A DNA stretch of 64,000 bases from Caldalkalibacillus mannanilyticus JCM 10596 (GCF_000615945.1 NZ_BAMO01000008.1:46085-110084), one strand, 5' to 3'. Counted from the first letter of the stretch, positions 7,366 to 15,785 are shown. Notes: generated by a model from the letters alone, not told the origin. A program made the numbers and translations.

Positions 7366-8718
7366 ATGAAAAAATCAATTCAAACTTATGGACGCTGGGG
7401 ATTTATTAGTATGCTGGCTCTTATTCTTCTTGTAACCACCGCTTGTAGTGCTAGTACGAGCGGAGAAGTGAAGAAAACAGAGGATGGGCGAGTCGTTGTT
7501 GATTTATGGTATGCCTTAGGAGGAACAGCAGGAGAAGCAGTGGTAGAGATGGTCCAAGCGTTTAACGAATCTCAAGACAAGTATTATGTTGAGGCTGCTT
7601 TCCAAGGGAGCTATGAGGAATCTCTGACTCAATTAAGACAGGTAGGAGGAACAGCTCAGGCTCCGGCGCTCGTACAGGTCTTTGAAGTGGGAACGAAATA
7701 TATGATCGAAAGCGGATTTATTGAGCCTATGCATACCTTCATTGAACGAGATCAATTTGACCTAAGTGGATTTGAGCAAAATATACTAGGCTATTATCAG
7801 GTGGATGGGAAGCTTTACTCCATGCCATTTAACTCCTCTAATCCAATCATGTTCTATAATAAAGAGTTATTTAGAGAAGCAGGGTTAGACCCAGAAAACC
7901 CGCCAAAAACCTATAGCGAAGTACGCGAAGCAGCGAAAGTGATTCGAGATCATTTCGGAGGAAAAGTAGATGGTTTTTCAGTAGTTACTCATGGTTGGTT
8001 TACAGAGCAAATGATTGCTAATCAGGGAGCGCTTTATGTTAATAATGAAAATGGGCGTGGTGGTGAGCCAACAGAATCCTTGATTCATCAAGAAGCGGGT
8101 CAACATTGGTTTGGTTGGTTAGCAGCGATGAAGCAAGATGGCACCTTAGGGAATTATGGGCGTAACTGGGATGATCACCGTGCGGCTTTCAAGGCTAGAA
8201 CAGTAGCTATGTACTTAGATTCTTCAGCTTCTACAGCGGGCAATGTGATGGAAGCGGAATTTGAAGTAGGAACAGCGTTTTTACCTGTTCCAGATGGAAT
8301 GGAACCCCAAGGAGTGATTGTCGGGGGAGCAGCGCTATGGATGATGAAGGGAATCGCAGAGGAAACACAGGAAGCAGCGTGGGAATTTATTAAGTTCTCT
8401 GCTCGTCCCGATGTACAAGCGAAATGGGCTGCAAGCACAGGATATTTCCCTATTACAAAAGCAGCTCATGAAGAGCCTGTCCTACAAGATATTTATGCCA
8501 AGCATCCACAGTTTGTCACAGCCGTTAAGCAATTACAAAACACGACGTTAACACCTGCTACACAAGGAGCGTTAATGGGAGTCTTCCCTGAAGTGCGTGA
8601 GCATGTTGTGAATGCTATTGAAAGCTTACATGATGGAGCCGATCCAATGAAAGCCTTAGAGAAGGTACAAGAGGAAATCAATAGAGAATTAGAAAACGAT
8701 AGGAGGACGAAGAAATAA
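7366..8718 (+). CDS. ugpB: ABC transporter substrate-binding lipoprotein, UgpB-like
   Basis: A 450-residue family 1 solute-binding protein with a signal peptide and lipobox cysteine (VTTAC, Cys27). Several stretches follow E. coli UgpB closely: QVFEVGTKYMI, YYQVDGKLYSMPFNSSNP and YNKELFREAGLDPENPPKT. This supports sn-glycerol-3-phosphate or glycerophosphodiester uptake. AAGGAGG precedes the ATG. It is the last operon gene, ending at a terminator that overlaps the convergent gene. The PhoP-like box upstream of the operon fits scavenging of phosphate from lipid head groups. Confidence 0.87.
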   Translation: MKKSIQTYGRWGFISMLALILLVTTACSASTSGEVKKTEDGRVVVDLWYALGGTAGEAVVEMVQAFNESQDKYYVEAAFQGSYEESLTQLRQVGGTAQAPALVQVFEVGTKYMIESGFIEPMHTFIERDQFDLSGFEQNILGYYQVDGKLYSMPFNSSNPIMFYNKELFREAGLDPENPPKTYSEVREAAKVIRDHFGGKVDGFSVVTHGWFTEQMIANQGALYVNNENGRGGEPTESLIHQEAGQHWFGWLAAMKQDGTLGNYGRNWDDHRAAFKARTVAMYLDSSASTAGNVMEAEFEVGTAFLPVPDGMEPQGVIVGGAALWMMKGIAEETQEAAWEFIKFSARPDVQAKWAASTGYFPITKAAHEEPVLQDIYAKHPQFVTAVKQLQNTTLTPATQGALMGVFPEVREHVVNAIESLHDGADPMKALEKVQEEINRELENDRRTKK

Positions 8719-8721
8719 TCT

Positions 8722-9693
8722 TCATCCGCCGACAGAGTTCTGTGAAATCGTTTCTTTCCCTTGGACAGCGTTTGTGTCCAGGGTTTTTTTTATTCTTTTT
8801 CCAGTTAGATTGGTTCCAATGACCCCTACGAGAATGACAATGGTTCCTATCACATGATAGTAGTGCATGGCTTCCTGTAGAAGCAGGACGCCAGCAAATA
8901 AGGTGATCAAGGTGGCTAGATTGTTGAAGACACTCACTTTGAAGGCTTCCATCTTAGACAAGGCATAATTGGTTAAAAAAGAAGTACACAATGTAGAGAG
9001 GATGCCAAGATACAGAATGGAGAAGAGAAATCCTCCGTTCGATAGTGGAGTAAAGAAACCAGATAAAGTGCCCTTGATGACATGCTGTACAATCGCCATC
9101 GTATTAAACGCAATGAAACCAATCCCTGCCATGATATAGGTCAAAGGAAAGAGAGAATACTTCTGGGTTAACTTTCGAGCTAAGACACTGTAGGCAGCCG
9201 ACGATAAGGCAGAAAGCAGGATGAGAATTGTTCCAGTCATACTAGACGAAGAATGAACGTTCACTCCATTCATCACCGAAATATAGAGGACTCCACTGAC
9301 CGAGAGACAGATAAAGAAGATTTGCCACCCCGCAGAACGTTCCTTGAGAAAGAGGGCGGAGAGAATCATGGTCAGAATAGGAATGGTAGCAAAAATAATC
9401 CCTGCTTCCGAAGAAGTGGTGTAGACCAGCCCATAAGCCTGAAAGGTAAAAAATAAAGTGGGGTAGAGGAGGGCTAATGGTAAAATGAGTAGAAAATCCT
9501 TCACTTGGATGCGAAACCTAGCTTTGCTGGAAAAAAGAAAGAGGGACGCCACTAGGAAAGATGCAGTGAACCTGTGGGCTAAGGTATCCATTGGTGTAGC
9601 TGATTCTAAAGCGATTTTTACAAACATAAAAGAGAAACCGATAATAATCGAATACCCTAGAGCTGCGACATACACTTTTTGATTTATTTTCAT
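8722..9693 (-). CDS. EamA/DMT superfamily transporter
   Basis: About ten membrane helices in two EamA repeats (around residues 8-140 and 155-295), the standard build of drug/metabolite exporters such as YdcZ/RhaT relatives. The ATG at 9693 follows GGAGG by 11 nt; a GTG nine bases upstream is too close to that site. It is divergent from a MocR regulator gene across a compact promoter region with a palindromic operator. DMT exporters beside MocR genes usually export the metabolite the regulator senses, which here is unknown. Confidence 0.82.
   Translation of the reverse strand: MKINQKVYVAALGYSIIIGFSFMFVKIALESATPMDTLAHRFTASFLVASLFLFSSKARFRIQVKDFLLILPLALLYPTLFFTFQAYGLVYTTSSEAGIIFATIPILTMILSALFLKERSAGWQIFFICLSVSGVLYISVMNGVNVHSSSSMTGTILILLSALSSAAYSVLARKLTQKYSLFPLTYIMAGIGFIAFNTMAIVQHVIKGTLSGFFTPLSNGGFLFSILYLGILSTLCTSFLTNYALSKMEAFKVSVFNNLATLITLFAGVLLLQEAMHYYHVIGTIVILVGVIGTNLTGKRIKKTLDTNAVQGKETISQNSVGG
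8758..8791 (+). terminator. Terminator of the ugp operon
   Basis: CCCTTGGACA (8758-8767) pairs with TGTCCAGGG (8775-8783), with one bulged A, and eight T follow. It lies inside the 3' coding end of the convergent DMT transporter gene. Confidence 0.8.
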
Positions 9694-9779
9694 TTCAAGC
9701 ACTTCCTCCGTTTTCTGTTTTTTTGCGTATTTCTATCGTAACGGGTAGAAGATTCCTATACAATGAGGATATAGTATAA

Positions 9780-9793
9780 CTGTACCGGTACAG
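9780..9793. promoter_or_regulatory. Palindromic operator CTGTACCGGTACAG
   Basis: A perfect 14-bp palindrome lies just after the -10-like TATAGT (9770-9775) and 13 nt before the MocR start codon. Placement at the transcription start suggests autoregulation, and perhaps control of the divergent transporter. MocR proteins bind such dyads; assignment to this one is inference. Confidence 0.6.
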
Positions 9794-9806
9794 ATGGGAG
9801 GGTGAG

Positions 9807-11141
9807 ATGTATAAGTATCAAGCCTTATTTCAAAGAATGGAAGAATTAATTCAGAACGAACAATATAAAACAGGAGCAAAACTTCCCTCGATTCGCTCCT
9901 TGGCTGAGCAATATGTCTGTAGTAAAAGTACGGTTATTAAGGTATTTCAAGAGCTAGAAAAGAGACATTTGGTCTATTCTGTACCTAAAAGTGGCTACTA
10001 TGTTGTCAAAAGAAGCTTTGAAGGAAAGGAGTCCAAGGGAACAAAGATCGATTTCGCGACTTCGGCTCCAGATTGGAGTCACTTCCCTTATGTCGACTTT
10101 CAACATTGTATCAATAAAGCGATTGATACCTATCAGCATGAATTATTTGTCTACGGTACTCCACAAGGTTTACCGTCATTGATTGAGATCGTTCAGAAGC
10201 AGCTTGAAGGCTATCAGGTGTTTGCGAAGTCGGAACAGATTTTTATTACCTCAGGTGTACAACAAGCGTTGGCGATCCTTAATAGCTTGCCTTTTCCTAA
10301 TCGTAAAACCAAGATTCTCATTGAGCAACCGAGCTACCATTTGTTAATTCAGCATGCTGAGATGAACAATCTTCCTATGCTAGGTATCCGTCGTTCAGCA
10401 GAAGGGCTTAACTTCGCAGAGCTAGAAAAGCTGTTTCGTGAGGAGGATATCAAATTTTTCTATACCATGCCTAGATTCCACAATCCTTTAGGAACCTCCT
10501 ATTCCCAAAAGGAGATGAAAGAGCTGGTACGCCTTGCAGATCAATACGATGTCTATCTTGTTGAAGATGATTATTTAGCAGATTACGAGCAGGATTCGAA
10601 GATTGACCCGTTGTATGCGTATGATGTAAATGAACGTGTCATCTATCTGAAGAGCTATTCCAAAATCATGTTTCCTGGCTTGCGTGTGGGGGTAGCAGTC
10701 GTACCAAGAGCCATCATGGAAGCCTTTCAGCAGTACAAAAAAATACTAGATATTGATAGCTCTATGATTTCACAAGCAGCGCTAGAGATTTATATTAAGA
10801 GCGGAATGTTCGAGCGCCATAAAAAAAGAATCCGAGAGTCCTATATCTCTCGGGCTAGGCTGCTTTATGAAGCGTTAGTGAAGCATCAGAATGATCGCTT
10901 TACTATGGGAAATAGAAACCCTTCCTCTTCCCTCTGTATGCATACACATATTGTGTTACCTTCAACAACGAATATGAACCAGTTTATGCGTAGATTAGAG
11001 AAAGAAGAAGTCCTGATTGAATCTGTGAATCGGAATTATATGAACGGCTTCCCTCAGGAAAAAATCGTGAAGATCAATGTATTCAATGTAGAGGAGTCTA
11101 TGATTGAAGAAGGGGTGAGGAGGTTGGTACGGTCAAGGTGA
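9807..11141 (+). CDS. MocR-type (GntR wHTH plus aminotransferase-fold) transcriptional regulator
   Basis: A 444-residue two-domain regulator. Residues 1-70 form a GntR winged helix (KLPSIRSLAEQYVCSKSTVIKVFQELE). From about residue 80 a fold-type I aminotransferase domain follows, with the PLP lysine in SYSKIMFPGLRVG (Lys286) and upstream VEDDY. These proteins use PLP or its adduct with an amino compound as the signal. Length is typical. GGGAGGGTG precedes the ATG. It is divergent from a DMT transporter, its likely target. The effector is unknown. Confidence 0.88.
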   Translation: MYKYQALFQRMEELIQNEQYKTGAKLPSIRSLAEQYVCSKSTVIKVFQELEKRHLVYSVPKSGYYVVKRSFEGKESKGTKIDFATSAPDWSHFPYVDFQHCINKAIDTYQHELFVYGTPQGLPSLIEIVQKQLEGYQVFAKSEQIFITSGVQQALAILNSLPFPNRKTKILIEQPSYHLLIQHAEMNNLPMLGIRRSAEGLNFAELEKLFREEDIKFFYTMPRFHNPLGTSYSQKEMKELVRLADQYDVYLVEDDYLADYEQDSKIDPLYAYDVNERVIYLKSYSKIMFPGLRVGVAVVPRAIMEAFQQYKKILDIDSSMISQAALEIYIKSGMFERHKKRIRESYISRARLLYEALVKHQNDRFTMGNRNPSSSLCMHTHIVLPSTTNMNQFMRRLEKEEVLIESVNRNYMNGFPQEKIVKINVFNVEESMIEEGVRRLVRSR

Positions 11142-11142
11142 G

Positions 11143-11190
11143 TAAAAAAAGTAGCTCTTCTCCTTTGGGCAAGGTTGAGCTACTTTTTTC
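11143..11190 (+). terminator. Terminator after the MocR gene
   Basis: AAAAAAAGTAGCTC pairs with GAGCTACTTTTTT (arms about 11144-11157 and 11177-11190). It is flanked by A on one side and T on the other, so it can act in both directions. Confidence 0.85.
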
Positions 11191-11287
11191 TTGATGTAAA
11201 GTGGAGCAGGAGGTTGGATGGATGAGAATTTAATGTTAAGGACTTTTCATAATCCTAATCTTTTCAACAGGGTTGAAATGAACCGCC

Positions 11288-11515
11288 TTATTTTTCCCAC
11301 CTCTTCAAATCTACAACTCTCCCATTTAAGACAACGGAGGGAAGAGCTTGAATTCCATAGGTCTTGGCTAGAGCTTCCCATTCAGGCTTACTCTGTTTTT
11401 GATTCAAGTCATATTCGATCACTTCACACTTAGGACAAGCTAATGTATTGACTTGTACAAGAATCTCCTGACATAGATAAGATCCTGCTGTAAATACCTC
11501 GATTTTTCCATTCAT
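11288..11515 (-). CDS. Small thioredoxin-fold protein
   Basis: A 75-residue protein with a betaalphabeta pattern (KIEVFTAGSYLC...VIEYDL), then QALPSVVLNGRVV, where the Pro after Leu matches the cis-proline of thioredoxin/glutaredoxin folds. It carries an unusual CPKC (CxxC) at about residue 27-30 plus Cys15, rather than a CxxC at the usual first position. Its start overlaps the stop of the upstream MerR gene by 4 nt, so the two are coupled. Similar small redox proteins occur next to metal-responsive MerR regulators. Substrate unknown. Confidence 0.65.
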   Translation of the reverse strand: MNGKIEVFTAGSYLCQEILVQVNTLACPKCEVIEYDLNQKQSKPEWEALAKTYGIQALPSVVLNGRVVDLKRWEK

Positions 11516-11937
11516 GTTTGTTTCCCTTCTTTCCCATGTAATCTAGTTAAAATAGGGCATGTTTCCTTAGAAAGGGGCAACTCCGAAGCAGGGTGATGGG
11601 TAATAAGCTCTAATAAGGCTTTGAAGTTTTGCAGTTGCTTGATTTGTTCCTCAATAGCTTGAACCTTCATTTGGGCTGCATGGTACATTTCTTCTGTTGG
11701 AGTGAAGGAGGAACTCTTATGTAGGGCTAGCAGCTCTTTAATTTCATGAAGAGTAAAGCCAACCCGCTGAGCGTTTTTTATAAAATCAATATCCTCTACT
11801 GTTTCGGCTGTGAACATTCGATAGCCTGCTTCCGTTCGTTCAGCCGTTGGAATAAGTCCCTTTTTTTCATAGTATCTTACCGTTTCAATATGCACATTGG
11901 CAGCCTTAGCCACTTGACCAATGGTTAAACGCTTCAT
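11512..11937 (-). CDS. MerR family transcriptional regulator
   Basis: A MerR regulator of 141 residues from the ATG at 11937, preceded by AGAAGGGGG. The N-terminal MerR helix-turn-helix and wing read LTIGQVAKAANVHIETVRYYEKKGLIP...GYRMF, followed by a long dimerisation helix. Of the three cysteines that bind mercury in MerR, only one (TCPIL) is visible near the C-terminus, so a mercury sensor is unlikely. It forms an operon with a small thioredoxin-like protein behind its own MerR-type promoter, which implies autoregulation. Inducer unknown; a thiol or metal stress is a guess from context. Confidence 0.82.
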   Translation of the reverse strand: MKRLTIGQVAKAANVHIETVRYYEKKGLIPTAERTEAGYRMFTAETVEDIDFIKNAQRVGFTLHEIKELLALHKSSSFTPTEEMYHAAQMKVQAIEEQIKQLQNFKALLELITHHPASELPLSKETCPILTRLHGKEGKQT

Positions 11938-11959
11938 GATGTGTAGCCCCCTTCTATGT

Positions 11960-11991
11960 ATAGTATCTACTGTACTATGGTTTAGGGTCAA
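11960..11991 (-). promoter_or_regulatory. MerR-type promoter with 20-bp spacer
   Basis: On the minus strand, TTGACC (11986-11991) and TACTAT (11960-11965) are separated by 20 bp instead of 17. The dyad ATAGTA...TACTAT sits inside and at the end of the spacer. A lengthened spacer with an internal dyad is the hallmark of MerR-activated promoters. Confidence 0.7.
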
Positions 11992-12007
11992 GGTTAACTT
12001 TTATGGT

Positions 12008-13489
12008 TTACTTTACTAGAGGGTTTTTAAACACTTTGTTAATCTTAATATCAAAGGATACTATAGAAGTCGGGTCTATCTCATTCTTAGTAGCTTTTAA
12101 ATCATTTTCACCACTAATAAGGGACGCATCCATTTCAGGAGTTATAGAGTTTTCTTTACGATCTTGATCATTTTCGTCACTAACATGCTGAACACCAATT
12201 CCATATTCCCCTAATTCGGGTACAATAAAAGATAACTGTTGCCCTTCTGAATTTACATCAATTTTTTTATGAATGAACACTCCATAGCCGTTATACTCAA
12301 ACCCGTTGTCGCTGTCCATACTTTCGGCTGGAAGTATTCCTATATTGAGTTCCATATTTTTGTCAGCACTAATGTTAAATATAACTTCCTCACCTTTGTT
12401 CCATGTTTCTCTTCCAATGACAAAAACCCCTCCCTCTATCAGTTGTACATCAAAATGTGTTCCATCGGATACAATGGTGGGAATGATCGTTGCACCAGTT
12501 GTTGTAATAATGGAATCTTGCGTAGAAGGTGTTGTAGTAGCCGTAGTCGCACAAGCAGTTGCCACCAAAGCTACCAAAATAATTGCCAACACTGTCACCA
12601 AAGAGGTTGATTTTTTCATTTTCATAATAGACACGATCCTTTCTTCAAGTGCATTTCTGCTAAAGCCGCTTATTAATGGAATAAAGTAACGCTTTTTTTC
12701 TTCCAATTCAATCAAGGTCAAGGCATAAGCTGTTTTTTTTGTTTCTCCCAGTTTCCGCATGACCGTTTCATCACAGCATAATTCAATGTCGCGGTTTACC
12801 AGCACATACATTAACCACACAAAAGGGTTGAACCAATGCACACATACGGCGGCGATCAGCACCAGTTTTGTAAGCGTATCAAAGCGGCGAATATGCACAA
12901 GCTCATGGGTAAGGACATACTGTAATTTTGTTTCTTCTGTCCAGTCGGTTTTCTTCGGAAAAAGGATCACAGGGTGGAATACGCCATAGGTCAGCGGAGT
13001 TATTATCCGGTCACTCTGCCGTATTTGAATAGATCGACGCAAAGGATGCTCCCGCAACCAGCGAACGGCAAAGTCATTTTCAACGGGAAGGGACATTCTA
13101 AATTCCCTATAGTAATAGATGTAGGCTACAGTGAAAAACAACACGCAAGCGCACAACCCTGCAAACCAAACAATTTCAATAGGTGAAATGGATACGGCTA
13201 CTGTGCCAATTTCAATAGGTTCCGCCGTGCTCAGAATACCCGCTACATTTTGGGTGCTTGTCATCCTGGCAGAAGAGGATTCGGGGATAAATATATGATT
13301 TATCATATCGATCCCGGTGTAGAAGCTAAATTGGGATGGAATCGAGAACGGTACAAGCAAGCGGAGAATGACAACGCCCCATAAAAAAAGGAAAGTCTTT
13401 TTCGGAAGCTTATGTAAGGTAAAGGAGCGGATGAGTACAATTGCCACAATTAGAACAGATGCAGAAAGGCTCATTTGAACAATACTCAT
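12008..13489 (-). CDS. M56 family (BlaR1/MecR1-like) membrane peptidase with unusual C-terminal domain
   Basis: N-terminal membrane helices surround a zinc-peptidase domain with LTHELVHIRRFD (HExxH) and ELCCDE, as in BlaR1/MecR1 antirepressor proteases. After a further helix (IILVALVATACA) comes about 180 residues of extracytoplasmic sequence. This is not a penicillin-binding sensor domain, because no SxxK/KTG set is visible. It is encoded right after a BlaI gene. The ATG at 13489 follows AGGTG by 7 nt; a GTG five codons upstream is less likely. The protein probably senses an envelope signal and cleaves the BlaI repressor, but the ligand is unknown. Confidence 0.8.
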   Translation of the reverse strand: MSIVQMSLSASVLIVAIVLIRSFTLHKLPKKTFLFLWGVVILRLLVPFSIPSQFSFYTGIDMINHIFIPESSSARMTSTQNVAGILSTAEPIEIGTVAVSISPIEIVWFAGLCACVLFFTVAYIYYYREFRMSLPVENDFAVRWLREHPLRRSIQIRQSDRIITPLTYGVFHPVILFPKKTDWTEETKLQYVLTHELVHIRRFDTLTKLVLIAAVCVHWFNPFVWLMYVLVNRDIELCCDETVMRKLGETKKTAYALTLIELEEKKRYFIPLISGFSRNALEERIVSIMKMKKSTSLVTVLAIILVALVATACATTATTTPSTQDSIITTTGATIIPTIVSDGTHFDVQLIEGGVFVIGRETWNKGEEVIFNISADKNMELNIGILPAESMDSDNGFEYNGYGVFIHKKIDVNSEGQQLSFIVPELGEYGIGVQHVSDENDQDRKENSITPEMDASLISGENDLKATKNEIDPTSIVSFDIKINKVFKNPLVK

Positions 13490-13500
13490 AATTTTGCACC

Positions 13501-13860
13501 TCACTCCAAATCATTGACAATCTGCTTTAATCTTTCGATTTTCTCTGCGGATAGTTTTTTTCTGTTCAGAAGGGAAGCAAAAAGTAAATCCACAGATCCA
13601 TCAAAAACTTTGTTAATTAGTTCGGTTGTTTCCTGTTCCTGCACCTGCTCCTTTGGAATTAAGGCATGGCACAGAAAATTTGGTTCCCTGCGTTCAATCG
13701 CTCCTTTCGCAATACACCTCTTGATAAGCGTATAGGTGGTATTCTTGTTCCAGCCTACCTGCTCTTTGAGAATGTTCGAAATTCCCTTGGCGGTCAAATC
13801 CCCCTTCTTCCACAGAACCTCCATTATCTTCAATTCGGAGTCAAATAATTTAATGTCCAT
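13501..13860 (-). CDS. blaI: BlaI/MecI/CopY family repressor
   Basis: A 119-residue BlaI-type winged-helix repressor: LFDSELKIMEVLWKKGDLTAKGI, then NKNTTYTLIKRCIAKGAI, then a C-terminal dimerisation helix. Proteolysis in that region by M56 peptidases relieves repression. GAGGAG precedes the ATG. Two operators lie immediately upstream. It is cotranscribed with the M56 gene, giving a two-gene autoregulated sensor; no beta-lactamase gene is near. The symbol denotes the family, not beta-lactam specificity. Confidence 0.88.
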   Translation of the reverse strand: MDIKLFDSELKIMEVLWKKGDLTAKGISNILKEQVGWNKNTTYTLIKRCIAKGAIERREPNFLCHALIPKEQVQEQETTELINKVFDGSVDLLFASLLNRKKLSAEKIERLKQIVNDLE

Positions 13861-13874
13861 AGCAACACTCCTCT

Positions 13875-13921
13875 AAACTACTGTAGTAGTTTCTATTATG
13901 GCTACATACTACTACAGTAGT
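13875..13921 (-). promoter_or_regulatory. Twin BlaI-type operators
   Basis: ACTACTGTAGTAGT (13877-13890) and its exact reverse complement ACTACTACAGTAGT (13908-13921) flank an 17-bp spacer just upstream of blaI. Both match the BlaI/MecI core TACTACA-TGTAGTA. The paired, mirrored arrangement is as in the bla and mec divergons. Confidence 0.85.
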
Positions 13922-14060
13922 CTATTGTTGTCAACAAGAGATAACTAAAACTCCAACGTTTAACTACAGGAGATTCTCCTTCACAGTAAAGTAAGCGAAT
14001 ATGTTACACTTAAACTGCAAAATATCGAAAAAAAACTTCCTTCTTTCAATGAGGTGTATG

Positions 14061-14297
14061 ATGGAAAATAATCCAGCAAAACAAATCTTTGTAGAAATTG
14101 AGTTGGGTCATGGTAATCCGTCGCTAGCACAGATCTTATCTGAAACAGCTCTATACGAACGGGAATATGAAAACGATAAGCTTCTTGTCCATCAAATACT
14201 AAATATATCTAGTACGAGCGAAAAACACAGCAAATTTTTAGTCATCTTTAATCTTTACCGCGATAGCAATCATCTCGGAGAAAAAATCTCGTATTAA
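14061..14297 (+). CDS. Small hypothetical protein
   Basis: A 79-codon reading frame. I chose the second of two adjacent ATGs because GAGGTG lies 4 nt before it; a longer reading would start at 14001 without a binding site. No family was recognised. The predicted product is soluble and mostly helical with a central acidic patch (ALYEREYENDK). It ends 19 nt before a MerR-methyltransferase fusion gene and may be cotranscribed with it. Moderate to low confidence that it is expressed. Confidence 0.4.
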   Translation: MENNPAKQIFVEIELGHGNPSLAQILSETALYEREYENDKLLVHQILNISSTSEKHSKFLVIFNLYRDSNHLGEKISY

Positions 14298-14316
14298 GTC
14301 CAGTGAGGTTAGATAC

Positions 14317-15390
14317 ATGAAAAAGATGCGAATCAAAGAAATGGCTGAGAAATTAAATATCTCTGCACGAGCCATCCGTTTTTATGAAGAGAAGAGTCTA
14401 TTAACACCGCTGAAGGATCCTCAGAATCAATATCGCTTATTTACTGAAATGGATGCTCGACGCTTGCAGGCAATTTTGTCCCTAAGAGAAGTCGGGATGT
14501 CCATTGAAGAGATTAGAACTCTATTAGAGGAAATCGATCGAGGGGAAGATGATGAGCTCCTCTACTCTTTAGAGCTTCAACGCTCGATGATGTTTTCCCA
14601 AATGGTTGAATTAAAGCAGCATATTGATACGACAGATCGCATGATTGAGCATTTGAAAGCACAACGTTCTCTGGATTGGGAGCATATCTTTGAACTGGCG
14701 AATGGGGTAAAAAGGTTGCGTGATGTACGTGCCAACTGGAGAGATCAATGGGATTTTGATCGTCAGGCAGCGATTCACGATGAATTAGTCTTCAACCACA
14801 GTGAAGGGTTTAATAAGCATCCAAGCTATGAACAAGCCCTGCGAATGGTGGTAGAGTGGGTGAAGCCTCATGAGAGAGAACGTGGCTTAGATATTGGAAC
14901 TGGTACGGGCAATTTAGCTGGCTCTTTTCTGGCAGCAGGAATTGACATGGCGGGGATTGATCAGTCCAAAGAAATGCTAAAGCACTGTCAGCAAAAATTC
15001 CCTCATCTAGAAACTAAATTAGGAAATTTCCTAGCGATTCCTTATCTTGACCACAGCTTTGATTTCGTTGTCACAAGCTATGCTTTGCATCATCTAACGG
15101 ATGAGCAAAAGCTATTTGCTCTTGTTGAAATGAAAAGAGTGCTCAAGCCTCATGGACGCATTTGTATTGTGGATCTGATGTTCGAGAATGAAAAGAAACG
15201 AATAGAGCATCTAGATAAGCTTAGAGGAGAGGGGCATGAAGAGGTCATTGCAGAGATTGAAGATGAGTATTTTGCTGATCGTTCGATCCTGCTCAACTGG
15301 TTTGAACAGAATGGCTATTTGACGAAGATGCAGCAGCTTTCAGAGCTATTGCATATCCTGTATGCTGTTCCTATTCGACCGGGTTACTAG
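14317..15390 (+). CDS. MerR regulator fused to a SAM-dependent methyltransferase
   Basis: A 357-residue fusion. Residues 1-75 are a MerR helix-turn-helix (IKEMAEKLNISARAIRFYEEKSLLTP...YRLF), followed by the long coiled helix. From about residue 180 a class I methyltransferase follows, with the SAM loop LDIGTGTGNLAG, the acidic AGIDQSKEM, and later YALHHLT and VLKPHGRICIVDL. So a DNA-binding activator domain carries an enzyme in place of its usual sensor domain. It may act both as regulator and as enzyme, using SAM or the methyl acceptor as signal. Similar MerR-methyltransferase fusions occur in Bacillales, but their function is unclear. Confidence 0.8.
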   Translation: MKKMRIKEMAEKLNISARAIRFYEEKSLLTPLKDPQNQYRLFTEMDARRLQAILSLREVGMSIEEIRTLLEEIDRGEDDELLYSLELQRSMMFSQMVELKQHIDTTDRMIEHLKAQRSLDWEHIFELANGVKRLRDVRANWRDQWDFDRQAAIHDELVFNHSEGFNKHPSYEQALRMVVEWVKPHERERGLDIGTGTGNLAGSFLAAGIDMAGIDQSKEMLKHCQQKFPHLETKLGNFLAIPYLDHSFDFVVTSYALHHLTDEQKLFALVEMKRVLKPHGRICIVDLMFENEKKRIEHLDKLRGEGHEEVIAEIEDEYFADRSILLNWFEQNGYLTKMQQLSELLHILYAVPIRPGY

Positions 15391-15435
15391 AGTCGGATCA
15401 TAAAGTCTTTCAAGCTTGAGTGCTCACTAGAATGT

Positions 15436-15633
15436 TCAATTTGTATTCTTTCTTTTTAAATATGTAATGATGAATTGCAGAAACATGCCCAGAACAAACC
15501 CAACGATACTTGCGACCAATAAAGTGGACATAAAATCATGAATAGTAGGATTAATTAAGTTAGCAAGCATGATTACATTAAGTAGAGTCACAAATAATAG
15601 TACAAATTTGTGTTTCATTATGAATGTTTTCAA
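15436..15633 (-). CDS. Small two-helix membrane protein
   Basis: A 65-residue protein with two hydrophobic helices (KFVLLFVTLLNVIMLANL and LVASIVGFVLGMFLQFIITYL) and a basic C-terminus (KRKNTN). The TTG start at 15633 is well supported by GGAGGG 6-7 nt upstream; the in-frame ATG five codons later has none. No family was recognised. It stands alone, convergent with the MerR-methyltransferase gene. Confidence 0.55.
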   Translation of the reverse strand: MKTFIMKHKFVLLFVTLLNVIMLANLINPTIHDFMSTLLVASIVGFVLGMFLQFIITYLKRKNTN

Positions 15634-15718
15634 TGTGCTCCCTCCTTCTTTTTTCAGATCAATTTTATAACATTATCAAAATTTATTCAAAATAGAGAGT
15701 AAATAGGCTGTTTTTCTC

Positions 15719-15768
15719 TTGACCTTTCCTTTACGTGATCGTTTATCCTCCAATGTGTAAGACACATT
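15719..15768 (+). promoter_or_regulatory. Promoter and small palindrome before the deaminase gene
   Basis: TTGACC (15719-15724) and TTTATC (15742-15747) with a 17-bp spacer form a reasonable sigma-A promoter. Just after it lies a perfect inverted repeat AATGTGT-AAG-ACACATT (15752-15768), directly before the AGGAGGG ribosome site. It could be an operator or a short leader hairpin. Confidence 0.45.
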
Positions 15769-15785
15769 CAAGGAGGGTTTTTTTT

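Noticed and set aside
11218..11433. 71-codon plus-strand frame opposite the small thioredoxin-like gene
   Set aside because: It is antisense to a gene with clear family motifs and coupled translation. It does have GGAGG upstream, but the product shows no recognisable pattern.
11512..11991. Mercury-resistance MerR
   Set aside because: Only one of the three Hg-binding cysteines is visible and no merA/merT genes are near.
12269..13186. Several plus-strand frames inside the M56 gene
   Set aside because: All are shadows of the M56 peptidase on the minus strand, which has HExxH and operon context.
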